Notes under the pieces: model-generated
Told to the model about the DNA's origin: nothing
The model's input: the letters and a program-made list of their open reading frames with translations, nothing else
Databases searched by the model: none
Position numbers and translations under genes: made by a program
Part shown: one piece after another, positions 47,561 to 60,430 of the stretch
How the letters are laid out: each line of letters begins with the position of its first letter
Numbering within the stretch: position 1 is the first letter of the stretch
Source of the DNA: Trema orientale
Taxonomy: Eukaryota > Streptophyta > Magnoliopsida > Rosales > Cannabaceae
Assembly: GCA_002914845.1 (NCBI GenBank)
Contig: JXTC01000034.1
Location: 593,432 to 657,431 of the forward strand
Length of the DNA: 64,000 bases
Direction: 5' to 3'

Positions 47561-48562
47561 TCAATATGTGATATTCATTAAGTTGAAATATAAAGGAGGA
47601 ATTTTAATTTATTTTTTAAAATTTTTCTGCTGGCATATAACGAGTTGAAGCACTAATTTCACGGTGATTTCGTTAATTTGGCAGTGAATTGCGTAAAGCT
47701 TGAATTTACGTTATTCTAATTCGATACACATTGATTAAATGATTACTCTCTCACATTTTTCTTTTCCTTTTTTTTTTTTTTTTGACTTCATTACTCTCAC
47801 GTTTTTCAAATGGAGAGGTAAAGAATAGAACAAATTGCATGTTTCGACTCTTAGATGTGTACTTGGTATCGTTTTGTAAGATGTCAAGTACCACAGCATG
47901 GCCATTTGTGACTCAGGTAGAATTAATTTGCCCCCCTTTTTTTTTTTGGTTGGCATTAAGTGCATGATGTCTATTTTGTGAAGAATAATTGAGAACCCTA
48001 AGCTTAATTAAGCATTAATCTTCTTATGCAGGTGAAAATTAGCAATTGCACATATTTGTGAGCTAGAGGGTTGTCTTAGCTCACTAATCAAAAGTTAATC
48101 ACATGGCTTAAAACATACTAAAAGCTAAATTGGTGGTGCAGTGTTTACCCTAGGCAGGTCATAATTAAGTACGTTCTTATGAAAAGAACAGGACGAAAAC
48201 GTGGAAAAAGAAGAATCAATTAATGACTCTTATTCTTTTTACATACTTTTGGATTATCATCAATATATATGACTAAGTACTAAGTAAACGTCGGTACCGA
48301 TGGTTACCTATGATAATAAGTATATGTGAACAACGTATGGATTAGTAATACGGAGATGATGAATTTCCCCGAAAAACCTAAGAAAATTTTAGGTCAATTT
48401 TGTGGCTTAAAGTCAAGGGAGGACGATATTTTTCTTACATATCATGATATCCGATCGACTGTTAATATTATTCACGACTAACATTGGGATCCATCTCATC
48501 CGGTCAATGCCCCTTTTGACACGGAGACAGCCTAGCTAGATAAGCAATTTACACACAAAAAA
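47561..48562. other. upstream region of the second lectin kinase gene
   Basis: A/T-rich. ORFs at 47735-47967 are low complexity or without relatives. No gene or transposon is recognised. Confidence 0.45.
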
Positions 48563-48571
48563 TAAGAAAAA

Positions 48572-48742
48572 GGGGAGGGTTACAGTAGGGGCGCCCCTAC
48601 GTAGGACCACCCTTTCTACGCCGTTAGATGAGAATCTGTGGGGAATAATCGGAATCTGTGGAGAATCTGTTTATACACAGATTCCCATCTAACGGTGTAT
48701 AGACAGCACCCTACGCAGGGACGCCCTACTATAGACGTGCCC
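48572..48742. mobile_element. Mutator-type MITE, family M1, copy 2 (171 bp, 9-bp TSD)
   Basis: Very similar to 35829-36000 over its whole length. The ends read GGGGAGGGTTACAGTAGG and, reversed, GGGCACGTCTATAGTAGG. The inner stem pairs GAATCTGT with ACAGATTC. A perfect 9-bp direct repeat, TAAGAAAAA, flanks it at 48563-48571 and 48743-48751. Confidence 0.85.
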
Positions 48743-48751
48743 TAAGAAAAA

Positions 48752-51558
48752 TTATATCGTCACCCATTATTTTATGGCATAATTACAGACTTACAGTGAT
48801 ACTTAACCAAAATTACTTGCATATTGATTCCTATACCCAAATAAATAAATAAATAAATAAGGAATAAAATATTCACCGTTTGGCTTTTATTAAAATTTAC
48901 ACAATTATTAGTTGTACTTATAGTTTTCATAGAAATAGATCATATTTGAACGAAAATCTAATGGTTTATTAATTTTAGCCACTTGATTGTTATAGAGTGT
49001 ATCAGTGTAATGTTTATCAATCTAGGGGTATTTAACATAAATATGTTTATTCAGAGTGGCACTATAAAAAGCGGACTAATATTTTTCAAAAGATAGAAAA
49101 TAAAAATAAAAGGGAATCAACGGCTAGCATATAAGAGTTTCTTTGCCTGCCACCTATTTATATTTTGACCGAGTAGTGCTCCAGATAAGAAAAAGACGAA
49201 AAAAAAAAGGAAAAGAAAAAAAGCATTAATTGACTAGCTTGGGTCGAAGTGGAACTAGAGAAAGACATGGAAGTCAACTTTTGCTTCCACTCTTTCTTTT
49301 TTTAATTTTAATTTTAATTTTTAGTTTTATAATTAATTCCTCTCTCTTTTTGGTGGCTGTGCCATCTTCGAGATGGATTCCGGTGAATCAAATTGAGCCG
49401 TGCCGGGTATGGGTAGGAAACGGTTCAGGTTATTGTATTGTTGATTTGGTGGAATTTGCCGATTGATTATATGTTATCCTTGGTTATTTGTAATTAGATT
49501 TTGTATCGAACATGTTATTGTATTGTTTTATAGCTCTATATACCAAACTATCTGTTAATAACTCTCCTTGTCTTTTTCTGCCCAAAATGTACTTAATTAT
49601 TAAGTTTTTTCCCCCCCCCCCCTGAAGTACTTAATTACACATTTTTTAAATCAAACTTAGATTTCTTTTACTAATAAAAAAGAGCAATAGAATAACCTAT
49701 TGGCCAACTGTATTCGATTATCATTGTATTCTATTACCAATCATGAAGAAAACACATAGTCCAACAAGAAGTGTAATTGTAATTTTATGAGAGATGCCTT
49801 TTGTTTGTCAAAGTCACCCTCCTCTATTAGAGTTATTTTTTATCGACCGATGCTATGATAGGTCTTTTATAGAAATCAAATTTTGGACTGTATAAAATCT
49901 TCTACGTCTCAACCACAAAAATTTTAAATTTAAAAGATAATTACAGAAAATTACTTAAAAATAACAAAAATTAGCAATCTACATAAATGTTTAATTAGAT
50001 GAGACAAAATACGTGTAGATTTAGATCTACAATAATATATACATTCACGCACAAAGAATGATTATTAAAATAGAAAAAGAAAGAAAGAAAAAAAAATTGT
50101 TTTATAAGGATATTTTTCTGATGGAGTAATTTAAATCTAGATTAGTAAAAATTACAATGAATTTCTTCACAGAATAAGAGTGGCTAGATAATGTTGTTGA
50201 CTTGTCATAATATTCGAAATGCAAAGTGATAAATACTTTAAACATATGTAAAGTACCAACTATAATCACTACATAATCACAAAGAAATTGTACTTTATAA
50301 TATATTGAACCATTTAATAAGTGTGCTGCTCACAATTTTTTTTCTTTTTCTTTTTTTTTTTCTTGAAATAATGTGCTGCCCACAATTGCACCCACAAGGA
50401 ATTCATTCGAATTGTGAACATTTATTAAAATGAAGTGTAAAAAAAAAATCTTTCGTTATAAATACTTTTTCATTTATTCATTCTACTTGTAAGTTTGGAA
50501 TATCGTTTACAAATTAAAATTTTCATTCTTACAGTAGGGTGTATTCACTATCCATCTTTTATAAAATACTTTTGAGAATAGTACTCAAATCAAATGATTA
50601 AAAAAGAAAATATCACCTTCAGATTTGAAATTCAGCTCAAAAAAATATTTTCGCTACAGCCTGAAACAAAATCTCTTTGAGTCCATATATTTATTCAAAA
50701 ATAAGAGTTCTTATCGTTCTAGTAAATGGAGTTTCATATTGATAGTAAAAACTGCTTTTATAGTTTTATACGAGCCTTGGGATTGCTTATGGAGTTTATT
50801 TTTTTTCATTATTATTTTTTTTAGCGATTGAGAAAAATATGGGAGAAAGAGGCATTTTGTAAATTTTTGGCTGACAAATTTTAATATCCGTTGTATAACC
50901 ACTTTTTAAATAGAATTAGAGAAATATGATAAAAGCTGCTTCTACAAAATGATATGATTTTGTTGTCATTGAAACATTTCTTGAAATATCTTTATACAAC
51001 ACACATTTTATAATTTATCAAATAAATGCTACTTTTAAACAAGTTAACCATTTTGTAAAGGGAAAAGGACATGTGTAAAACTAACTTGGGTCAAAATAAC
51101 TTTTTCGTGTATTTATTTTAAAAATGACATTTTTAAGAGAGTCAAGAACTTCTTCCATTTATAAGAAAGCATATTATTAGATCGCCTTCATTCATCGCAT
51201 TTCATTTTACTTTGCAAGTTTACATATTTCTAAGTCTAAACATACACTGTTACATCTCTAGGGAAAAAGAATTTTAGGTGGTGATGTCTTAATTAAAACT
51301 TTATTAAGAGTACTTAAGAAGTTCCATTTACTTGACCAATAAATTGAAGGCCTATGCGAGTTAAGAGTTCGCTGCATTTCTTTTTATTTTCCATACACAC
51401 CATTTATTTTCCAATCTCTTTTCTAAGGATAAAAATTTAATTCAATCAAAAGAGTCCCAAACAACGTAAGAATGTATATAGGCAAGAATGCCACTATAAT
51501 AGTTAATATTAATAATAAACAAAAACAAAAACAAAAACAATCGTACGTAAGAAAACAG
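48752..51558. other. intergenic, no gene recognised
   Basis: A/T-rich spacer. A 78-codon ORF at 49230-49466 has a hydrophobic start and a somewhat G+C-richer 3' half (49350-49470) but no family resemblance; it could be an exon or chance. A run of 12 C lies at 49611-49622. An (AACAAA)n run lies near 51518-51540. Confidence 0.45.
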
Positions 51559-53328
51559 TTAAAATGAAATCAAACACTCGACTTCTTTTTTATCAGAACT
51601 CAGATGAAGCTTCTCATCCATAGCCAAAGAAAGCTCTCCCTTTCCATAAAGATCCCAAACCCACTCCACCAGTCCCATATCGGTATCCTTTTCCATAGGA
51701 TTCAGGGCTTTCCTTCCGGTAGCGATTTCTAAGGCCACCACTCCAAAACTATAGACATCAGACTCTTTACTAGCTCTTCCTGTGGTAACATATTCCGGAG
51801 CCAAGTAACCTAATGTTCCAACCAACCCGGTTGTTTGGGGACCAAGCTCATGGTCCATTAGCCGAGCTAACCCGAAATCGCCAAGCTTGACATTAAAGCT
51901 AGAATCTAGCATTACATTGCTTGATTTGATATCTCGGTGAACCACACATTGCTCCCACTCTTCATGAAGGTAGAGCAAGGCGGAGGCTAATCCAACAGAA
52001 ATCTTGTACCTTACAGCCCAACTTAGAGGACTTGTTCTTCCAAAGAGGTGAGAATCAAGGCTTCCATTCGGCATGAACTCGTAGACGAGTAGGAACTCAC
52101 CTCGATCATGGCACCATCCAATGAGTTAAACCAAGTTTCGGTGCCTCAAACTGCTGATGACCTTCACCTCTGTTATGTACTCCTTTTTCCCCTGTTTTGA
52201 ACCTCTTGAGATTTTCTTAACAGCCACCACCATATCTAAATCCCTCAAGTATCCCCTGTAAACGGCTCCGAATCCTCCTTCCCCTAACTTCCCCTCACCC
52301 GAGAAATTGTTGGTAGCCGAAGCTAGATCGTTGTATGAAAATCTTCTTGGCACTCCTGCTCCTCTTTCGAGATCATAGTTCATCGAAGTCAAGTTTTCGG
52401 TCTCTGCCACTCCCTTGTTCTTTTGTTTCCGCTTCCTTAATACTACAAACGTCATAATTAGTACTACTCCAGCCACTAAAACAGCTCCTGAAACTGTTAA
52501 ACCAATAATCAACCTTCCCTTTTGGCTACTTTTTTCCTTTACAACCAAACTCGAGCTGAACTCCCATGATTGAAGGACATGTCGTTCAACAAGATGACTC
52601 GTCGCAGCTGAAAACCCAACAGTGACCCATTCAGGTAGAATCTCCATCAAGTTTAGTTGATATGAAAGGCTTGTATTCTCTGTGTTGGTAGATGTGGTTC
52701 GGTACGACCAAACGACACTCAAGTTATGGGTCGTGGCGTTGTAGTTTATCTCCGTATCAGCAGTGTCACCACTGTGGTAGCTAGCGTTCCAAGGCGTGTA
52801 GATAGCCGAAGCTATGGAGTTTTAGTTGATTCCGACGTGCGAAACGTTAGGATCCCATTCGGGGTTGGCGAAAGAGTCGAATTCGACCGTAACGATTTGG
52901 TTTCTTGAGGAATCACTAGTGGTAGTGTTGAACAAGCCGAGGAAACCGCCTGCGGAGTTGGGGGGAATTTGGTATCCGATGGGGGCGAGGAAGAAGGCGA
53001 GGCCGGCCGCGTAAGTGCCGCTGGCGCGGCCGAGGGTGTCTACGGTGAATGAGAAACGAGTAGTGAAGTCGGAGAGGTTTTTGGTGTCGGCATCCCAAAG
53101 ACGTAGAGGCTCGGCTGAGATGACTCGACCGGTACGACATAGGTAGTTGATGTCGTTGAATTCAACGGCTCCAACTGAAGGCACTGCATCTCCTTGGTAT
53201 AGGACTTTTGGTTCATTTGGGTCAAACCGGGTTATTTGGAATTGAATTGAATGAACTAATATTGGAAAATACAATATGAGGAAGGAAAAGAGAATGAGAG
53301 TTTGTGATATCCTCCAAGTGGTGGACAC
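51559..53328 (-). pseudogene. L-type lectin receptor kinase pseudogene
   Basis: Reads as a collinear homologue of the intact 655-residue gene at 45514-47481: signal peptide, lectin domain (VEFDSFANPEWD...SHVGIN), transmembrane helix, and kinase with HRDIKSSN, DFGLAR and GYLAPEYV. It is broken in four places. The start position has GTG, and an in-frame stop follows upstream with no ATG between. A stop TAA replaces an Asn codon after GIN in the lectin domain (52822-52824). A second TAA replaces the Gln codon in RNLVQLIG of the kinase (52126-52128). The kinase ends after VECLI (at 51559), losing the last part of the kinase and the tail. There are no frameshifts, so decay is probably recent. A partial transcript may still be made. 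Confidence 0.92.
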
Positions 53329-53390
53329 GGTTAACCAAATTTGAGTTATGTGCTAGACTTTGGTATGATATATCCTCCTTAGTTTATATA

Positions 53391-55169
53391 TTGATAGCAT
53401 GATATAAGACTTACAATAAGATAAAAGAAAGACTTAGCTTATTTCGCCAAAAGAATATAAAGAAAAGACCTGAGGAGAATATTCGTTTTGTAGTGATTAA
53501 TTGAGACCAAGTGCATTTTATTGATTTTTTCTTCCCCTTACTATCTATTATTATTGTTTTTAGAGGGGGAAAAAGCTATGGGGATTACTCTATTCTTCTT
53601 TAAAATATGGTAAATCATTGTGTTACAAGAGGATGGTCATAATTAAGGATATCAGCAATCATATATACATATATGACCATTTCCAATAGGCCTTCGCTTA
53701 ATCTGATGATGACGTTGCCATCGAAAACTACTTTTATATATATAACTTGGTTTGCTGGTGTATATAAAAAGAAAACAAGGAGTTAGTAGATAAAGCATAT
53801 ATTTAAGAAATATTTAGACGAATATTGGAATATCGTATCTGTGAAGGTTCACATTAATCCGATGACTCTAAAATTAAAAAGGGAAACGTTTGAAACAAGA
53901 AAGGTTTTTCGATTTATTATGACCAATGACTCATTGTTCGTTAAGTTATAAGAAAAGTATCATTTTTAGACCCAAAATTATCCTTAAATTTTGTTATTCT
54001 GGTACTTAAACTAGAACAAGTAATTAACATTAAATTTTGTTATTCTGGTGCTTAAACTAGTATAAGTGTTCATTATTGTTAGTTCTTTTTGCTATATTTC
54101 GTTTGATTTTCAATAGAACGGGTAGGAAAGAAATATGCGAGGTGCACATGCCTTTTCTATTATATTTATTTCAACAAAATATCTTATTTTTGAGATGTTC
54201 TGAAATGCGTTCTTATCTAACATGAAACTGATTTTTTTTTTTTTTTTCACTCAACCAATCATATATTTATTAATAATCTCATTTTTGTTTAAAGGATTAC
54301 TATTCTCATTTTTCAGTTGCTCTATTCACGTTGAAATCTACTTAATACAATGTTGATCTATACTTGCGGGTATGAAAGAAATAAAACAAAAGAGCACACA
54401 TGTCTCACGTGCTCCTTTTTTTATGAACCAAATATAATATATAGCAAAAAAGACCGACGAGCTAGAAATGATTTTAACATTTTTAAGAATTAAAATAGCA
54501 AAATTTAATATTTAGAAACTAAAATGAAACTTTCTTAATAATTTAGAGACAAACGTCGTCATAATTTCTAGCTAAGATATATTTTATGCCCGCCCCACCG
54601 CGAATCATGTGGAATATTTTAATATATGTGTCCCCGAAACTATTTAAACTTTTCAATTTATTTTGCTCCTCAAAACGACTAAAGTCGTCCTTTTTATCAG
54701 GCAAACAACAAAAAATGGCATGTGTTATAATAATATCAGAGTATTAGTTGAAAATTTTTTATGAATATTTGGGACTGAAATTAGAAATGACGTGCATTTT
54801 TTTTCTTGTTTGCCTAATAGAGTGATAATTTAAATAGTTCAGATAAGTTGAAACTTTAATATTTAGGGGTATACAGAGACACTCTAATCACTACATAGTT
54901 CATGGGAAAATGTGCATATTTATAATTTTGTATAAACAAACTCATACTAAATGTTAATTAGATAATGATTATTGTCTCTCTCTCTGTAAATATATGGGTT
55001 AAGTAGATAATTATCACTTTTTTCAAATATTCATTTTTAATGATCGCAATTAATTGAAGTTTTTAATTACGTATGTGGGTAGCTAGTCTTCATATAATAC
55101 TCATCTAAATATTTTATCTTGGCCGGCAGTGGGCCATGTGACCAAAGATTACTAAAATAAAGATCGGTG
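53391..55169. other. intergenic, no gene recognised
   Basis: A/T-rich. A direct repeat of about 40 bp (taaattttgttattctgg) lies at 53983-54029 and 54030-54069. A TATA-like TATATAAAC lies near 53383-53391, upstream of the pseudogene. Nothing else is supported. Confidence 0.45.
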
Positions 55170-55867
55170 ATACTAATAAGGAAGGATAAAAATTTCGCCG
55201 AAATTCACTGCTATCGAGGTGAAATTTCAAAAAATTGAGGGTGCCAAAATATCTTTTAGGGGGAAAATTTTTTCAAAAAATTTTGGCGAAAAATCATCAA
55301 AATTTCTGTAAAAATATCAGTATTGGGAATTGTAATGTAATTCTTTTAGACTTTTGGGAAATTTTGGAATCGGAAAAAAAAAAAGAAAATGAAAGTTAAC
55401 AATTTTTAAGAATTTTTTAAAGTATAGTAATTTTACAACTTATTACACATGTAATACATAATATATAAATATAATATAACGTATATTTTCTTACTATATC
55501 AATGTTATTTTAAACATTACATATATTTATTATATATATGACTTGTTTTTTTAATGGAATATATGACTTATTTTTAATAGTTCTAACTCTACTAGTTATA
55601 TTTATTTCTTCCATCTTAATCGCATTTTTCTACTCAATTCATGTCATATATTTATTATTTATATTTATTATTTATAATAAATGTAGTAATTATTTGTGGT
55701 TTTTAATTATGATAAATTTTCTTTTAATTTTTCTATATTTTAAATAAAATTTCCATTCATTTTCATGTTTTTTCTTAAATTTCTATCGATACCAATATTT
55801 CTCGATATTTTCTTAATTTTCAAGTTCGACACTGATATTTTTTGTTTGTCCTTGCCATAGTTAGGAA
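55170..55867. mobile_element. possible AT-rich TIR element
   Basis: The left ctaataaggaaggataaaaatttcg resembles the reverse complement of the right end, ctaactatggcaaggacaaa. The interior carries repeated 'aaaatatcagtattgg' / 'accaatatttctcgatatt'-type segments and no gene. The ORF at 55538-55747 is an A/T artefact. No target-site duplication was seen; the call is tentative. Confidence 0.3.
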
Positions 55868-56289
55868 TTTTAGGTATAATACCCTTATTATAAAGATACA
55901 TACATATATTTGAATTATAAAGCCAAATCACATATTTTTGCCAAACCTACCTAAAAATACTCATACGTACTTTTCAATGAAAATGAAGTAGATATCTTTT
56001 AGACATTTAAAATACTTCTCACCAATTTCATTTTGTTTATTTAAAATTTTGTGTTTTTTCTTTCAAATCCATTTAATTTTATCCTAATAGATCTTTTTTG
56101 ATATTATTTGTCGTACAATACTTATAAAATCTGAATCATTTAAGGGGCAAAATTTGACGTGCAATACTTGTAAAATCTAATCATTTAAGGGGCAAAAGAG
56201 ACTTTTTAAAGCTGAATGGCAAACTTGTAAATAACCATTTTCGGAATAAAATAAGCAAAATATCTGAATTTAATAATAGAATCTTACAG
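55868..56289. other. spacer with a short tandem duplication
   Basis: About 45 bp around 'caatacttgtaaaatctaatcatttaaggggcaaaa' is present twice in tandem at roughly 56115-56200. No gene is seen. Confidence 0.4.
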
Positions 56290-58709
56290 TTACCAGTTTT
56301 TGCATATAAACCCTCCCGTTTCTTCTTCTTCTTCACACATGGTCCCTGAAAGCTCAAAGGACCATATTTTCGCCGGAGCTAGCCGCCGCACCACCGTGCC
56401 GCCGACCAGCCGACGCACCATCCCCTCATGACCACCTCCCTCTGAGGAAGCCACGCCGCTAAGTCTCACCGGATTTCGTTGCCGAAAAATGGAGATCGGC
56501 CACCTTGAAGTTTCTGGCTACCGCGAGGTTTTTCGGCTACCGGAGCTTTATTGAACCTTTTTTCGCGACACCGACGGTACCGTTGAATTTGTCTCATCGT
56601 CGATGTCATTTTCCAACCAGTCTCGGCAGTTAATTTGCCTCCAGTATGATTTCCACTACTTTTATCATTTTTACCAACTTTGTAAAAAGTGATATTTACG
56701 TAATTATTTTGGTTAAGTAATTTATTTACCCGAGATAAATATATGAGGTGAAAGAGAGTTAAAAGTCATGAATAATTACAGTTGGTAGAAGTTAAAATAA
56801 TATCCGGAAGCATGTTCATTTTCGAATTGAAAAATATGGTATTTTTCTAATTTAGAACAAAAAGTGATATTTTTACAAAATGAAATAGTATTGGACCATA
56901 GTCTGTTACTATTCATATTTGGGCCTTGGACTAAGATTAGAAAACTGTTACTTTCCAAAATATTATTGCAAAAATGACATTTTTTAACAAATAATCAGTG
57001 AAGTTGATATTTTTTCAAATATTTTTGAAAGTGATAGTTTCCTAAATAATTCTGTGATAATGATATTTTCTGAAAGATACTTTTGCAAATAATCACAAAA
57101 ATGATATATTTCTAAATACTTTTGAAAAAGTGGACACTTTCAAATTAATTCCAAAAAGAGACTTTTTCGTAATTCTTGGATTTTAAAGTCTCTGGATCTC
57201 GAAATTGAATTCTGATTTCAAATTTGGATTTAGTGAGGTTGCGAAACAAATTTTGTTATATAATATCGCTATGTTTCGAAATGGCACAAATTCCAAGACT
57301 TGTGAATAGTATCGTTTTGCGTGCCACAGGACGGGTCTCGCATTGGGACCCACTTTTGACAAAGTATATATCTAACCTAACATTTTTGGGTGCTCTGAAT
57401 TCAGTGGTGATCTCCGTTTCTCCATTTGAGGCTCCGGTAAAAAAAAATTCACTTTTCAAGTGGACTTACCAGGATCCAGAAACTGTCGTTCGAACACCCA
57501 AGTGACCAACGGGAATTTCTTCGTGCGTCATTAGCTTGGTATTACTACCATATTGAGGTAGGGGTTCAATTACCTGATTTTATATCTGTTTTGACTTATA
57601 ATTACATTAAAACTTATTGATGGTTTGACAAATTATTGAAAATTGTTAGATTATACTAGGATTGGACTGTGTGGATTATTTTATATATTTTTTATATTGT
57701 AATTATGGGGTAAAATAGCGGTGTGCTGCCCATGTTACAGTAAATCCTAGAATAATACCAAGTTGAATTTTAAAGCATGATTTGATTCTTGGATGCATGA
57801 TTATTGTGAACGGTTACGTGTTGTACATACCATGGGATTACACACTTGAGTTTCATTATTGCATCATGGTAGTTTAGATCGCTAGCGAGTTTCTGCAGCG
57901 CTAGGTTGAAGACCTAGGCCCGTGCGCAGGTTTTTGGCTGATACACCTACGGGTAGAGTCAGGAGGCTGGGTACCTCTGCTACATAGGTATTACATGATC
58001 GTGATGGGAGGATGAGAGCTCACTTATATATTTGGTTGATATATGATATGTACAATTATGTGGATTTGGAATATGTGATTATTCTGGATACCAATTATTT
58101 TATAAACTTGATTAGTAAATGGATTTTAGAATTGCATCCATTCAAAAAGGTAATTGAATTTTTACTGAGCATGTGAATACTCACCCCCTTACTTCTTCTA
58201 CTTTCAGGTGTTTGTCTAATTGAGGTAGTAATCCCGGAAGTCAGACAAGCTGCGTAGCTTGTACTTGCAGTTCTACTCTTAATACCTGATGGGTGTTCAT
58301 ACTCTGTTGTCCTTCTTTCCTTGTTCAATTATTTAGCCAAGATTAGTAAGTAGATGTATGAGGATGAATTTGTTGTTAATTTGGGAACTTGAAATTACAA
58401 GCGATTTTATGTAACATATTTTAGATATTGAACTAAAGTTTTCAGTTAAACTCAATTTACCAAAATTTATGATTTCTCAACAAGTTTCCCAAAAGTGATA
58501 TCTGGGAATTTTCCTAACATTTGATGGGTATTTTTCTTAAGTAATTAAAATTAATAAGAGTTTTAATGATTATAGAATTTATAATGATTTGATGATCAAA
58601 ACGAGATTATCTAATACTAGATTACTCTTAAATTTTATAAAATTAATATTTTATTATATTTTTACATAAAATTACTAAAAGTCACGGTTTTAGATTTTCG
58701 GTTGTAACA
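56290..58709 (-). mobile_element. LTR-like repeat, copy C (probable solo LTR)
   Basis: Inverse copy of 22439-24640. The minus strand begins TGTTACAACCGAAAATC. Shared blocks include 'gtagtttagatcgctagcga' (near 57879), 'gttgtacataccatgggattacac', 'gttacagtaaatcctagaat' and 'ttactgagcatgtgaatactc'. A G+C-richer end at 56330-56640 corresponds to 24260-24560 of copy B. The ORF 57224-57505 resembles the antisense ORF of copy B only because the DNA is shared. No gag-pol is present. The left boundary is approximate. Confidence 0.6.
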
Positions 58710-59113
58710 ATACTTATTTTGTTTTGGATTACATGAACTTTTAATCAATTATCCATAAATAATATTCAAAATTAATGAAAAATCACATTAAAGTATAGGG
58801 AAAATGTAATATTTTTATAGAAAATTATACTTTTTCTTAGCGTATTATTAGACACGTATTTTTATACCGAATTTTTAAAATTATTTTTCATAGAAAGTCT
58901 GAATTACATACATCCATTTTATTAGCCGTTTAATTTCCGTCCTGTATTATATATGGTCCTTGCCAATAAAATGTTTTGGGAAAAATTTTCCCTTAGCATG
59001 TGGAAGTAAAGGACATAAAGGTTTCATGAACATTATGATATATATCTCTAGGGACGGACCCTAGTGGAACTAAAATTACATTTTGTCTATTTTGTAGGAG
59101 GTATTTTATATAT
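58710..59113. other. AT-rich spacer
   Basis: Lies between copy C and the M2 MITE. No feature is supported apart from the 9-bp duplication at its right end (TTTATATAT, 59105-59113). Confidence 0.4.
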
Positions 59114-59327
59114 GGTTGCCAATTCAGTAGGTATTTTTTTTTAGCCGTTGAATCATCATCTAATAGTGATCCAACAGCTATCATGAGGTGCATGAAAAGA
59201 TGTGTATTATTAATACTTTTTCTCTATCTTATTTTTTAATATAAAAAAATATGCATGATAAATTTTTATTGGTCAAATAAATACCTATGTATAGGTAAAA
59301 AAAAAAATACCTACTAGATTGGTGCCC
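59114..59327 (+). mobile_element. Mutator-type MITE, family M2, copy 2 (214 bp, 9-bp TSD)
   Basis: The termini GGTTGCCAATTCAGTAGG and, reversed, GGGCACCAATCTAGTAGG are inverted repeats. TTTATATAT flanks it at 59105-59113 and 59328-59336, a 9-bp duplication in keeping with a Mutator-like origin, although the flanks are A/T-rich. It is the inverted counterpart of 38749-39000. Confidence 0.75.
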
Positions 59328-59758
59328 TTTATATATATATATATATATTGGTTAAAAAGCTATAAGTTCATGTGAATATTTAGACATTTTAACACACGTG
59401 ATTTCAATCCATATTGGACCACAGATTTTCCAGCTAGAGTTGAATATAGAATTTCCCGCATCCATGGCACTAGGATAAAACCCTTTCTTGTCCGTCTCAA
59501 TTGCTAAAATTCGTTAAATAGTATATAGGCCTTCAACCTTCTCCTTTCAGATAATTTAGTCTTCAGACGGTAACATGTAAACACAAATACATATAAATAA
59601 ATATTAATGCACAAACTGTACCAACTCAGGCAATACAAATTAATCTCGATTTATTAAACTTGATAAAATAGTACTTTTGCTTTTATTATAAAGATGCATG
59701 TACATATATATACTACGTACTTTTATCAGGTCCCGAGGTCCATTACATATTACATAGT

Positions 59759-60430
59759 TTATATATTCAATGTGGAATTAAATTCCCATGAATTAAGTGT
59801 ATGCCTCGCTCCATATTCACCAGTGGAAGCCGAAAATCCAACTGTGACCCACTGGGGAAGAACCCTCATCAAATCAATTTTGTGAGAAAGACTCGTGACA
59901 CTCTCTTTATAACGTGAGCTTCTTTCATAGCTCCAATTGACGACCAGATTCTTAGCCACAGAATCATAAGAAATCGACACCAAAACATTGTCCTTACTAT
60001 GCAGGCCAGCGTTCCAAGGTGTGAAAACCTCCGAAGCTATGGAATTGACATTGATTCCAACATATTCCATGGGACAGTCCCATTCCGGGTTCGAAAAAGT
60101 GTCGAATTCGATATGAACTACAATTTGGTTCGAAGCCGAATGGTCGACAGTCGTAGTGTTGAACAGCCCTAGGAATCCCTCGGCCGCATTTGGCGGAATC
60201 TGGAATCCTACAGGAGCCAGAAAGAATGTGATTCCATCACCATACTTGGGTCGGTTTTTGGTGTCGATTGTGAAGGAGAAGTTGGTTGTGAAATCAGCCA
60301 TCACTCCGGTACTAGAATCCCAGAGAGGCACTTTACCAGTATAAGTGGCCCAACCAACTCGGCATAGATATTTGAATTTGTTGATCAGTACAACAACACC
60401 AATGGGACTACGCACGGCATCTCCTTGGAG
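59759..60430 (-). pseudogene. lectin-domain remnant of an L-type lectin receptor kinase
   Basis: An unbroken reading frame covers most of a legume-type lectin domain, from LQGDAVRS to NSWEFNSTLNI followed by a stop. It is clearly related to the lectin kinases of this cluster. The signal peptide and first strands are missing because the frame runs into the TRIM LTR at 60431. The transmembrane and kinase parts are absent; a stop codon follows at the point where the linker would start. The frame can be read on upstream to an ATG at 60475 in the LTR, giving a chimeric 238-residue ORF that would lack a signal peptide. The metal-site His of HVGI is Tyr (EYVGI), so sugar binding may be impaired. Most likely a decayed gene fragment. 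Confidence 0.82.
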
